NCBI GenBank assembly: GCA_025677825.1
Contig: JAIXMO010000037.1
Span: 62,001-126,000, forward strand
Source of the DNA: Helicostylum pulchrum
Lineage: Eukaryota > Mucoromycota > Mucoromycetes > Mucorales > Mucoraceae
Direction: 5' to 3'
Length of the DNA stretch: 64,000 nucleotides
Of the stretch, positions 37,401 through 48,296 are shown piece after piece (positions within the stretch are counted from its first letter, which is position 1; each line of letters starts with the position of its first letter). A program made the position numbers and the translations under genes. The notes beneath the pieces are model-generated. The model had not been told where the DNA came from, ran no database searches, and saw only the letters and a program-made list of their open reading frames with translations.

Positions 37401-37627
37401 ACCTTCATCGGTATCGTCTTCTCTTTCCCTTTTTCTTGTAGGAGGAGTAGCTTTATTCATAAAAATAATAAATCAGATTAGTTGAAACGATATTTGTCAT
37501 GAAAATATATCGTTTTATATATGATAAAGAAAATTACCTGTTTTATTTGGGTCATACCTCTTGCTCCTTTGGCAAAGAGGGCTTCTTGCGCCCTTATGAC
37601 CAGGTTTACGACAACGTTTGCAGCGCT
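34485..37627 (-). pseudogene. Fanzor (eukaryotic TnpB-like RNA-guided nuclease), one in-frame stop
   Basis: Segments 37627-37538, 37450-36555, 36479-35647, 35585-34739 and 34679-34485 join in one frame of about 950 codons. The C-terminal half is a TnpB/Fanzor nuclease. RuvC-I is in LWGADPGQTNIF (Asp codon 35425-35423). RuvC-II is VPVTEYMTSK (Glu codon 34756-34754). A zinc finger follows (CSNC … CLNQTC), and RuvC-III is RDINASRNM (Asp codon 34568-34566). The motif across intron 4 reappears only after splicing. The N-terminal third has a CX2CX4H knuckle (CKRCRKPGH), a basic Ser-rich linker and a second Cys/His cluster. The frame carries a TAA at 36998-36996; either it is a nonsense mutation or a 48-nt weak-donor intron removes it. 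The 5'-most exon was not found. The nuclease identity is strong; the intact/broken state is open. Confidence 0.85.
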
Positions 37628-38496
37628 CTAATTATAATATAAAGTATAAGAAAAGGCTTTTTTTTTATTCGTAATATAGGCCAGATTAAGAAGTCTTTGC
37701 GCGTACGAAGGCATTGGTATTTAATTGAAATATTTAAAAGATAATAGAAATAGAAAGAGAGAGAGAGAGAAAAAGAAAATATATTTATATATGTTTGGGT
37801 ATTATTTAATCGGTAACAATGAAAGTAGATATATTCAGGGGAAAGTATACTGCTGTAAACAAACAAAGCAATAAAAAAAGGAGTTCCCGGATGTACTACA
37901 CCTTAAATGTTGATACTGAGCACATCTTTCGGTTTGCAAACTATAAAAAATAACTTTTTCTTTTTCTATGTTTGTATTTAAAAAAAGACTTGACAATTTT
38001 TTAAAAAAAAAGACTTATTAAAGAGTTTGGAAATGATATATTTGCTAATATATTATTAAGTCAATAAAATCAATAAAAGTAAAGCAAAATATTTTATTAT
38101 TTGAAGATTTCAATGACAGTTGAATCAGATGATGGTAAAATAGGGAGTTGTTTATAATAGTAATCATCATAACAAATATACAAGAAGTACCCCTTTTATG
38201 GAAGTGAACGAACCGAGTTGTATGTGGTATTATTTGAGTGAACGGATCACGATAAATAAGAATAGGTAATTTGCGTAACAGTGTCACGGACATCTTTTAT
38301 AAGGAAAATACACAAAATTCATTTTACTGGGTCTGATAGAGATCATGCTGACAATAATTTTGCTTCTGCAAAAAAAAAAAACTTACTGTCTGTGGTGGTT
38401 AAAAAATACTACAATTGATTTCCTGATATATACACGCTGTATATTCACATCTTTTGATTACTATTTTGAAGTCTGCTTTGCTGCTTTATTTGGCAA

Positions 38497-38525
38497 GTAT
38501 AGATTTACCTGTAGTAAATCTATAC
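38497..38525. repeat. Perfect 12-bp inverted repeat, 5-nt loop
   Basis: GTATAGATTTAC, loop CTGTA, GTAAATCTATAC. No U-tract follows directly. It may be a transposon-end remnant or a structured RNA element; nothing in the sequence decides. Confidence 0.8.
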
Positions 38526-38789
38526 CGCGTAGATATCACTGCTTTTAAATGCAGTTACGTCTGATCCACTACTCATCTCACCGTTCTCCCCCGAACAAAG
38601 TAAAAGAAAGGCTATTTTTTTTAACTTGAGATTTAAATTACAAAGTTATAAACACCCGGTTTTTTTTAGTTGGGAAGACTCTCTTTTGTAAATCTTTTTT
38701 ATTATTACAAATATAGTCAGACATATATTTTACTTTAAGATGAAGGAATGTATTCGTTACTAAAAAAAACTTATATATTATTTACTAGA

Positions 38790-39060
38790 ATGTACAGCTT
38801 TGACAGTTACGCCTTGGTAAGTTTTATTTATAGCTGAAATAACATGAAAGACAAACACTGATAAAGATATGCTTTTAGTTTAGACATCATCCATAAATTA
38901 TTATCCGAGGTAAGTAATCTAACATTTTATCTGTATGATTTATTCTTGTTCCTATTGCTAATTATTCCTTTCCTTGTCATAGTGTACATACTAAAAGTGC
39001 TCTAACAGTCAAAAGTGTGTCAAGCGTTTCTTACATGGTAATTATATACAATTCTAGCTA
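38790..39060 (+). other. Possible tiny multi-exon ORF
   Basis: ATG at 38789 region (MYSFDSYAL) runs to a GTAAGT donor. Candidate acceptor TTTTAGTTTAG and donor CCGAG/GTAAGT bracket a short exon, then TCATAG opens VHTKSALTVKSVSSVSYM, which ends at ATG/GTAATT. Together about 36 residues are in frame, but the next acceptor gives an immediate TAA. No family recognised; could be chance. Confidence 0.2.
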
Positions 39061-39578
39061 CATCTGGGTTAAATATTAACGATATTTGTGAATTTGGTTG
39101 GTTTAAGAAAACCGGCCATTTTTTTAACGTTTACAGTAAAGAGTACAGTGACAAACATCATTGCTGTCAATAATTTTCAGATAAAGTAAAAAAGTAAGTT
39201 CAACTGTACCAATTAAGACTAAAATCCTGTATTTCAGCAGTGCGGCGTAAAAAAGGTTAATTTACTTTTTTTTTCACCCTGACTTAAAAATTATAAAGAC
39301 TTGTAAAAACCATTCCTTTCTTCTTTATCTTTATATTTTCTTTTTTTTTTCATGTAAAAAAGCTTTTTTAATTTATATATTATTTCATTTTATTTGTTGG
39401 GGGACTTGTCCTTCCCCCCCCCCCCTTTATTTGTTGTTAATCCTATTGGCTTTAAATCATGGATGATGATTAAGGTCACGTTTTTAACAAGTCACGATAG
39501 ATGGCATAATAATCGTTTCTCTTTCTCTTTTTTTCCTTTTTTTTTTCTCTCTTTCTCTTTTTTTATAAGCAAAAAAAA

Positions 39579-42057
39579 ATGGAGCAATCAATACCTAATT
39601 TTGCAAAAGAAGCGTTTCAGAATTTAAAGACCAGTTTATTTCAAGGCGCAAGTAATCGTAGATATTATGCACAAATGGATCAAGAGTCGGAGAATGAAGA
39701 AGAAGAAAACATGTCTCACAGTCTGTTTTATTCTGTTCACCAGCAAAAACACAACATTAACGAAGACAGTATTCCATTAACTTTGTCAAATGCTTATTCT
39801 GACAGAAGTCAATTGTTGTTTGAACAATCAGAACATGAAGACTATGACCAGCATGATATTTCTTTTCATCATTCACAAGAGAGTCCTACTCCTCCTGTAA
39901 AAAAAGAGAACAAAAGCTTAGTTTTATTATCGTACTTTATTAACTCTTTCTTCTTAGAAACCTTCAGCTATATACCTTGACCCAGAAGAAAATACAGGCT
40001 TTCAATTTACAAACCCGTTATCTGAATCTTTATTACCCACTTCTGCTTCTGTAAAGTAAAAAATCTTTTTTTGATGTATTATTTGTTATTTACACCTTTT
40101 TTATTGTAGATTCCGCCGGGAATTACAAATGTAGACCGAAAATATAGAGACCCGTTGTTTGCTATACTGTATATGCTATCTATAGCAGTTTTCTTTTTAT
40201 CTGGTATCATTATTTTATTTACAACAAATGTAAAGAATTTTTTTTTATCTAGCCCCCAAAAAAAAGAGATTATTTATGATATTTCGTATAGAGTCGTAGT
40301 ATAGAAGATTATGTGAAAGGTTCAACGTTTAAAACCATAAAAGACAGTGCAGGTAAAAATATATACTTTATAGAGCTTGATATAGAACGAAAAAAAAACT
40401 AAGAAAACAAAAAAAGGTATATTATCTATTATAATTGCAACTGCTTTAATTATGGGTTCAGTGTGGATGTATATATTACGTACTTTTACAAAGGTAAAAA
40501 AAAATCAATTTAAAATATTATATATCTAAGGGGGAAAATGTAAAATTTAATATATCATTTTTACTGCGTGTAGAGTTTTGTGTGGGGTACAGTGATATGT
40601 ATACCCATCACTTTGACTGGTATTTTTATTTGGACACTAGTAGAATCTTTACAAAATAACTTTGTGTATGATGGAATAGAACGTACTGCGACAGACACAG
40701 GGTATTTTTTTTTAATGGTTTTTCTTGTGTGTGTAACTGATTATTTTCTTTATGTAAAAAAGGTTGACAGTCTTATCGTTTGTGCCATTAATTGTAAATT
40801 TGGTGTATATCAAGGTTGTATATGACGGTAGACATAGAATTAACAAGACAATTGCAGTGATCGAAGTAAGTGTTTTTTTTTTCTTGTTTCTTTTTATTAA
40901 TTACAATTTAGCTTGCATGTGATGTAATAAGGTGTAATCCTGGTATCATTCTTGTGTCCTTGATCTTATTGGTTGTTTTTATCTCGTTTTCTATCGTTTG
41001 GATCATTTTCTTTAATCGATTATGGCTGATTGGTCATTTGGGCGACGCTTCGTCACTTTCTGGGGCTATTTGGATCGTCAATAATTATGTTTATTCTTTA
41101 GCTGCGTTTTATGTGCTTATCTATATGTGGACAGCTAAACTATTGATTTATATGGAAAGGTAAATATATATTTTTTGATACATTGTAGAAGGGAGGGGGA
41201 TTTTTTTTAACAAAAATGTGTGTATTAGATTTGCATTATCTTCGATTACAGCACAATGGTATTTTCATAGGAATGAAGCATCACCCACTTTTGTACCTTG
41301 GAAAAACGCATTGACTAGAGCATGTACCAACTCACTAGGAACCATTGCATTTGGAAGTTTAATATTGGCAGTGATTCAGTTCCTTTCATTTTCTGCTAGA
41401 TCATTAAGAAAGGTACACAATATAATATACAGTAGGAAAGAGGATTTTTTTTAATTGAAACAAAAAAAAATAGTATACCAAAGTACCAAGACCTTTTTCA
41501 ACGCTGTTGACGATTATTCTAGGTTACATTGACGCTATGATCAGCACCTTTAATAATTATACCATTAGTTTGGCAGGTATTACAGGAGAGAATTTCTTTT
41601 CAGCTGCTAAATCTGCCACAAAGATCTTTCGACGAAATTTACTTACTGGATTATTTGGAGGTAAAATATATTACACTACAAAAAGGAAAAAAAGGAAAAA
41701 GTTTTAACGCGTTTTTTAAGATCTTTTGACACAATTGATTTTGTATATTGGAGCGAGTGTGATTGCATTATCGTCTGGGTTTGGAGCTTACATATATGCA
41801 ACGCATAATCTTCATTCGCCGCATGGATTTGTCGTAGGTTTAATAGCTACGTTAATGCCTTGGTACTTGTCACAATTCTTTTCGTATACTATGATGAGCA
41901 TGTGAGTCTTTTTTTTTAAAACTTTATTTCTTTTACCGAGTGTACTTATATGTCTTCTGTTAGTATTGATGCAAGTTTCTTGTGTTACGCTATTGATCTA
42001 GATACAGGAACAGTTCATCTTTCAGCGGCACATACTGCATTTTCTGGGTTCGACTAA
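39579..42057 (+). CDS. pns1: Choline-transporter-like protein (SLC44/Pns1 family)
   Basis: Polytopic plasma-membrane protein of the CTL/SLC44 family. Exons: 39579-39896, 39958-40050, 40110-40229, 40292-40352, 40417-40493, 40573-about 40733, about 40780-40865, 40912-41159, 41229-41412, 41474-41660, 41721-41901 and 41964-42057. Phases agree at all joins except the sixth intron, which is 34-47 nt and ambiguous; the frame after it must be LSFVPLIVNLVYI. The N-terminus is a long acidic cytosolic tail. About ten hydrophobic segments follow. Family-typical stretches are RKYRDPLFAILYMLSI, FYVLIYMWTAKLLIYM, ITAQWYFHR and the C-terminal LCYAIDLDTGT. Substrate (choline or other) cannot be decided. Many tiny introns are typical of this gene's surroundings. 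Confidence 0.85.
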
Positions 42058-42203
42058 ACGCCTCTCAAATTTTTATAAAATGCCTTTTTTTTCCATTTAT
42101 TTATACATCTATACTTATTTTTTTACACATATTTTAAAAATCAAATTATTTTTTATATCAAACATTTTTTTATTAAAAAAAGAGAAAACTTTTATTATTA
42201 TTA

Positions 42204-43439
42204 TTATTGATCAATGGAAGCAGCGATACGAACATTAGGCACATTATGATTATAAACGACATAATTATTCTTTAAAAAGGTATCACCGATAATGGAGAAA
42301 TCCAAATGGCTGTAACCGAAACCAGCGACACAGTAAGTCTCGTTTCGCTCAAAGATAAGTGAATCAGAGGGGACCTTGAAAGTTTTACCGTTCATTGAGA
42401 ACATCAAGGGCTTTAACTTGGAATCGTCACAAGAAATGGTGAAAGTACCGTCCATATTATCTGTAGCCTTGTACGCCTTTGCTAATTTTCTAGCAATAGC
42501 GTCAGGGAACACTAAAAGTGTAGTACCTGTATCCAAGATACCCTTGAATGAGCCGTACACTTTCTTAGTACCCACCTTGAGACTATCTACCTTTACGCCC
42601 CAGAATCCAGCAGAGTTATCAACGGGGACAGTGGCAAGCGCGCCCTTGAATTTCGTCGTGTTGAAGCCTCCGAATAAAAATTCACCACCGCCGTTTTTAA
42701 TGGCTTTACCAAGATGGACACCAAAGATGGGCGACTTGATCAGTTTTTTAGAGATCATGTTGTCCATGGGGGTCTGAACGCCCTTGACGGTAGTGATCTT
42801 GTTGAATCCAAGGCCCAAGAGTCCGTCGACGGGGTCAGCGGCAAAACTTTTTGATTGGAGTTTGGCAAGGCCAAAGGTTTGGTTTTTGATCAGGATACCG
42901 CCCAAATTGATGGTGTCACGGCCCAAGATACCGTTGGCGTGTGAACCGTCACCGTATTGAATTTCCCAGCGGCGGCCGTCTTCTTTGTATGTGCTTGATT
43001 TATTAGCGTTAAAACGTGTATGCGATTTACAAGAAGAGCACATGGTAGAAGCTACATATAAAGTATATTTTTAATACAATAAGTTTTTTTTTTATATAAA
43101 AAGTGTGTGTTGTTTACCTAACCAGAAATCAGAAGAACCGGTATCAAAATTTACTTTGAATTTTTGAGGTGGGTTGCCTACTTTGACAGTACCGTAATAC
43201 TGGATATCATACAGATGATCTACAACAGGCACGGAGCCTGTCTTGAGAGCTGTCATGGTGTTGGTCGAGTTGCCATGGTCAGTAGTAAATGGTTGAGTGC
43301 TGTATTTGGCATTGGCGCGATTAACTGCTCGTTTGGCGTTGGGTTTATAGTGAGAGTTCCTTTCAAGCGTAAATGATAAGTTGGATGAAGCTGTTACTGA
43401 AACCAAAAATAGAGATATGCAAGTAAGTGAAAATTTCAT
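42204..43439 (-). CDS. Secreted aspartic protease (pepsin family A1)
   Basis: Extracellular acid protease of the rhizopuspepsin/mucorpepsin type. Two exons, 43439-43118 and 43051-42204, give 389 residues. A signal peptide occupies about residues 1-18 ([15 protein letters not shown]). A basic propeptide with KR at 36-37 follows. The catalytic Asp are Asp99 (FDTGSSDFW) and Asp281 (ILDTGTTLL). The flap tyrosine lies in IQYGDGS (Tyr140). CSSC just after the first active site is the usual small disulphide loop. The C-terminal [15 protein letters not shown] matches the family. A TATATATA stretch at about 43486-43498 sits some 50-60 bp upstream of the start. The convergent neighbour is the SLC44 gene, ending 147 bp away. 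Confidence 0.96.
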
Positions 43440-45355
43440 TTTGAAGAAAAGGTAAAGGAAAGGAATGAGGTATGGAGGAGTAAAGAGGTATATATATTAT
43501 GGGTAATAAAAAAAAAATTGGTGTAAAATGTTTGCGTACCTTATATAGTTTTTTTTTAACGTTACGATGGGGTTGGTATAATATATATTTGAAGAAACGC
43601 TGTTAATTAATTACATGAAAATACTAGTTTTATAAAACACCAAGTGTTAAGATAAAGATGGTATATACTACACGTGAAAAATTTCCCGCTTCTTTTCACT
43701 AGCTTCGTATTCTATAATTAAAAAATCTGATAAAAAGCATTAAAAACGGTTTTTACAAGCGTCCTATTTGCTCGGACAAGGAAAACTTTTGCTCCCAGTT
43801 TTTTTATTACATTTTATTTTGCTTTTTTGAAACAAGATCTATTAGCTTACTCAATATTAAAAAAAAAAAAAGATCGCCCTAAACAAAAACACAAAAAAAA
43901 AACGTTGTTGTACAGAAATATAGTCAAATTAGTTACAGACGGTATAGTATCGTTTTTAAAAAGAAGTTTTTTTTTTTTTCGAGGTAAATAGGATAATCGT
44001 ACCGAGTTTTCTTTTAATAGAAATCAATTGATTAAATTGAACCTTGTTTCTTTTAAAAGAAAAGAAAAAAGTATCGTTTATTATCATCTTTTAAAAAAAA
44101 GGTATGTTTCGTTTATATTTATATGTAATAAACTAAAATTTATAAGCTAAGGTATAAGACCTAACAATTTATAGCTGGAATAGTGAGTATGTTATACCAA
44201 ATCTCTTGTCTCTTTTTTTTTTTTTTTTTTTTTTACAATGTGAATATCTTGATGGATGAAATTTAGCAAGAATAAAATTTCAGGACTGAGGTGACATACA
44301 TCCGAGGAGGTTTTTTTTTTTTTTTTTTTTTTTTGGTACTTGGATTTCGGATCCTTAATTTGGGTTTCAGATGTGTGTTCCTGAAAATACTTTTTAAACA
44401 GGAACATCTAAATTTTTTTTCTTTCATGAGCGTCGGTTCGTCAAAGTTAGGTGTCTACTAATGCAACGTTAGATTAGACATATATTTTCTGTATTACTAT
44501 TAAAATGTGCTGTCAATATGTTAAGTATTTGCGTACATTGAATGCGCATTCTTTGATATCGCAGATAAACATCATGAATGCGCACCAGAACTATAATTAC
44601 ATATATTTTTTCTTTTTTTAAAAAAAAAATGGTGACCTCGCCTTTTTTTTGTGGACAAGATGTTTACGGTTTATTATCTCGGGCACTCCAGTATTAGAAA
44701 CTGTCGGAAAACAAGGAAGTCACGGAAGAAATGCGTAGCTCTTTTTTTTTTTTTTGCGCTCATGACCAAGGTAACGGAAGCAAGTGAGAGAGAGATATTC
44801 GATTATGACTAGTTATTACCGCAGCAAAAAAAAATCAGTAAATATGTTGTACCGAAAGATACCGATCATAAAGAGTAATAAATATTCTTTACGCAGTATA
44901 CAAAAGTAATGAGGTCATCTTGCCAGTGCCACACTTGAGAAAGTCTAAAAAAAGATTGCAACTATTTTTTTTTTTTCCTTGTTTTGTAAATTTATTTCTT
45001 TATACAGTCCCCCATTTAATAAGGAAACATTAAAAAGCAGTGTGTCACTTACTAGCCCTTTTGTTGTTTAAAAGAAAGATACTTTAAATGGCAATATTCA
45101 GATGTGTCACTAAAGGTCAGGCATTAGACGCCACACTTGAAAATTGCTAAATATAGGTGTCTTGTGGCTCTCGAAAGTATAAATATAGATCAAGATAGAG
45201 AGTGCAAGAGAGAGAACAAGAGTGCAGTAGAAAGAGGCTCAAGCCCATATTTATCTGTATATAAAAAGAGGAGCATATCTGTCTTTTTATATCTTTACTC
45301 TTTTACAATTATTTACCACTTTTTTCTCTTCAACTAAAAAAACAAAAATATCACA
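43440..45355. other. Divergent intergenic region, protease / WWE-protein
   Basis: 1.9 kb shared upstream region of the protease (-) and the small WWE-like gene (+). Long T runs at 44215-44234 and 44311-44334. No gene recognised. Two GTGTCACTTA/GTGTCACTAA-like motifs occur at 45042 and 45106. Confidence 0.55.
45259..45268 (+). promoter_or_regulatory. TATA box of the WWE-like gene
   Basis: TGTATATAAAAAGAGG about 95 bp upstream of the ATG at 45356, a canonical TATA position for a short leader. A purine-rich GAGAG tract lies just upstream. Most other genes in the window lack such a clear TATA box, suggesting strong or regulated transcription. Confidence 0.6.
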
Positions 45356-45568
45356 ATGGGTTCTGTTCAATGGGTTTACGCTAATGGCTGCAATTGGATC
45401 ACACTCGATGGATCCGCTCAAAACCACATCGAAGCATTATGGAAGCAAAATACATCTGCTTGGGTATCATGTAAGGCTTTCCCTTCATCTGCTGTCTATG
45501 TCGATATAGCTCAAATGGCACTTTTCTGCAATGGATTCGCTTATACTATCGCTCGTCGTAGAAGTTAG
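45356..45568 (+). CDS. Stand-alone WWE-like small protein (70 aa)
   Basis: Single exon, 70 residues. The whole chain fits one WWE domain: Trp6 (VQWVY), Trp14 (CNWITLD), Glu26 (NHIEALW), then VYVDIAQM and a C-terminal YTIARRR strand, the same order and spacing as in WWE domains of PARP, Deltex and RNF146, which bind ADP-ribose chains or mediate protein contacts. Those families carry WWE as one of several domains; here nothing else is present. A good TATA box and a 3' A/T-rich region flank it. The protein could be a soluble ADP-ribose reader or an unrelated small structured protein. The domain call rests on pattern only. Confidence 0.65.
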   Translation: MGSVQWVYANGCNWITLDGSAQNHIEALWKQNTSAWVSCKAFPSSAVYVDIAQMALFCNGFAYTIARRRS

Positions 45569-46647
45569 ATCAAGGCAATTTTTTTTAAGTACCTTCACTC
45601 TATTTGTATTCCTTTCTTTTATTATATCACAACTGTATATATTCAAACATCACAAATTACGCGCAGACTTGTTTAGAATAGTCTCTTTTTTTTTTCTTCC
45701 CCCCCCCCCCCTATGTACATTATAACTTTTATGCAATACCCATATATGAACCAATTTTATAAATAAATAAAAATCAGTTAGAATATTTTCCAAAAAAAAA
45801 AAGTTTATTTTGATCGCTTTGAAATGTGTCTTTATGACAGGTATCGGAATGATAAGTTTCTACGTGAATTTCAGCTGCGGCTTCATGATTTTTTTATTTT
45901 GTGGGGTAATTCCGTATTTCGCACAATAATTTTAATAAACCCTATATCTCAATTATGCACAGTTTTTGTTTCAGGTTTTCTGAATCTCGCGTAAAGTAGA
46001 TGTATTTATTTTATACGTGTATATTTTACTTGGTTGGTGGAATAAGTGCCACGTTTGCTGCGACAGGCATTTTCCGTCTTTTTTTTTTCTATTTTCAGAC
46101 TCTTTTTTATCACTGTACACATTTTTTATATGCCTATAAATATCATTGACTATATTTTGGTGTTGACAGTGGTCATGGAAAAAAACATCGTTGTGTTGTT
46201 ATTGCTTGTGCACTGTCTTTGTTTGTACCTCTTGCCAAAAAAAGAGCGTTTGAAAAAAATGTATAAAAACATATGGGCTTGACGCACCACTAGCGGAGGT
46301 CATGTTCAAAACGAACTACTCTATATTTCATAGGTAACATTAACCAGAACACAAGTAAAAGATGATTTTGGTATATAATCATTATGCTCTCTCAGAAAGA
46401 GTGTTTACTAGTACCTCTTCAGTCAAAAAACTATACATTAGCAATAGTACTTTTGAAGTAAAAGCTCAGATAAAAGATGTCGCTACTATTATATAAATAT
46501 ATATATGTCTAACAGTATAGCTAAGAGTATAGCTTTTTAATTAAGTATGCAATTCTAGTTTTATTAAATAATGTTGGTTTAGGCACATTTGCAGCTGGGT
46601 TTGGTTTGGAATAATCCTTTCTTCACTTTTCTTCGCCATCAATTTAA
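45569..46647. other. Intergenic
   Basis: 3' region of the WWE-like gene and downstream flank of the family pseudogene. C11 run at 45701-45711. No gene seen. Confidence 0.55.
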
Positions 46648-48181
46648 TCATTTCCATCTTCTACAATTCCGGCTGACTTCCTCTTTGTATTCTTCGCCCT
46701 CTTCCTCGTCGTCCCAGTTGGACTTATTGTCCAGAATTGACAAGTCTGGCCACAAGATATTGGAATTACATTGCGGGGTTTCAGCAGCAGAAGTAGTACC
46801 TAGAATATCTTCGATTTTATTGATATGCTTTCTCGTCTTAGATCTGTCAATTTGGGACTTCATATCCAAATTAGATTGCTATAAAAATGTACAAATAGTT
46901 GAGTTAAACCGTATCATAATTAATAGCCATGCAATACCTTAACATAGGTTAGAACGTTGATAATTTGTTCAATACCGCCTTCATTTATTTGAGATACGGT
47001 CACAGGGTAAGAGATTGTAGCAATTTTTATCAACATATAGTGTTTGGGCTTAACCAATACAAGATGAAGCAAATGACACTCAAATCCTATTACTTGCATA
47101 AATGGTACATATAGGTCAGTAGGATCTACTTCCAAGTTTTTTTAACAATGAGTTAAGATGGAGCTTTGATACTAAAATGGGCTTGAGTTTATCAAGATAG
47201 TATTTTCGTGCAGTGCACCCCTTGACAAACTCAGTGATTGAATAGTCAAAGGATGCAGAGGCAGAAGTAATCCGAAGATCCATTTTTGAAGTAATGTTGA
47301 CTTCACTCAAAGAACCAGGAACAATATCCGCACGACCTTTACCAACGCCAACATCAGTCAATGCTATAAAGTATAATTAGCACTCATAGTTGAAATGTTA
47401 CTTTAGTTTCAGTGCACTGAAAAAAAGAAATTCATCTTTGCATACGACTTACCACTTGAGCTTGATATTAGTATAACCGAATACTTCTTCAAATATATGC
47501 GACCAAAATTTCAACTTGAAATCTTCCTCGGATTATTGATTGATATTGGCATTGTTGAAAAGAGAAGACTTTAACAGGTGTTGGTTGAGGCTTTAAAAAA
47601 AATACAAATAGTTGTTAGTAATCCGTTTAATTTTAACTACTAAAAAATACACTTACATGAAGCGAAATATTTCTTTTTGAGCTCTTTTTGAGTTGTTTGA
47701 AACATCTAACCTTTCGATTAAATTATGTTTAGCTTTTAGTATCCTCAATACCAAATTCTTTTTTAGGGAGCTGTTCAAACTCTAATTTGACGTCTGCTGG
47801 TAATTTATCACAGCTTTTGTCAGAACAATCGTAAACATGGTTCGCAGTAATCCTAGAGTGTAGTTTTAGTTAACAGTTTTGTCACAACGTTTTGAAAACT
47901 CTTATTACCATTTGAAGTACGTGTGTTTTTTTGTATTTTTTTGTTAGTGTTTTTGTATTTTTAAAAGGTTTGTTTCCTTTCGCTTAGCAGCTTCCTATAG
48001 TTTTTTATTTTTTAAAAAAAAGTTAATACACAACACAAAGTTTCATACATGTAAAAGAAAATAGTTATCGCTATCAATAGCATTGAATCTTACCTCGTTT
48101 TGTCTCCTTATTCTCGCTCTTCGGATGTTGATGTAGAGGGCTTGTCCCTCGTTCCATACTTCTTAAATTTTTCTTTGACAT
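46648..48181 (-). pseudogene. Decayed multi-copy family gene (partner of 57393-58719)
   Basis: Minus-strand multi-exon gene. Exon 1 is 48181-48094 (MSKKNLRSMERGTSPLHQHP). A later exon, after TACACTCTAG, reads ITANHVYDCSDKSCDKL and, after a frameshift, SKRAQKEIFRFM. The next reads SLNQHLLKSSLFNNANI, then a TAA, then EEDFKLKFWSHIFEEVFG. The next holds TSKMDLRITSASASFDYSIT and ARKYYLDKLKPILVSKLHLN, then a shift in an A7 run before EVDPTDLYVPFMQVIGFE. The last is an acidic tail (NWDDEEEGEEYKEE), stop at 46648. At least two frameshifts and one stop: a pseudogene. Each exon, and even intron sequence, is matched in the 57-58.7 kb copy. Biochemical role unknown. Confidence 0.75.
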
Positions 48182-48296
48182 TTTTGGAGATAAAGAGGGA
48201 CGTTGGCCTTATGTGACACATTATGTTTCGGGAATGATGAAACACATGAGGGGTTTTTGTCTTATTTCAGTTTATAGGTACACGTTCTATTTACAC

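Larger units (their letters stand above)
37628..39578. other. Upstream region of Fanzor; hairpin and a possible mini-gene
   Basis: No recognised gene. It should contain the missing first exon(s) and promoter of the Fanzor gene. It also holds a perfect 12-bp hairpin (38497-38525) and exon-like segments at 38790-39060. A C9+ run at 39413-39424 and T/C-rich promoter-like tract at 39519-39564 precede the next gene. Confidence 0.5.

Noticed and set aside
32960..39230. Shared AATTAAGACTAAA at 32975 and 39211 as possible direct repeats bounding the Fanzor region
   Set aside because: Both occur where intron branch sites would be expected and the similarity does not extend; more likely chance.
44192..44407. 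Minus-strand Lys-rich frame
   Set aside because: Poly-Lys comes from two long T tracts; low-complexity artefact.
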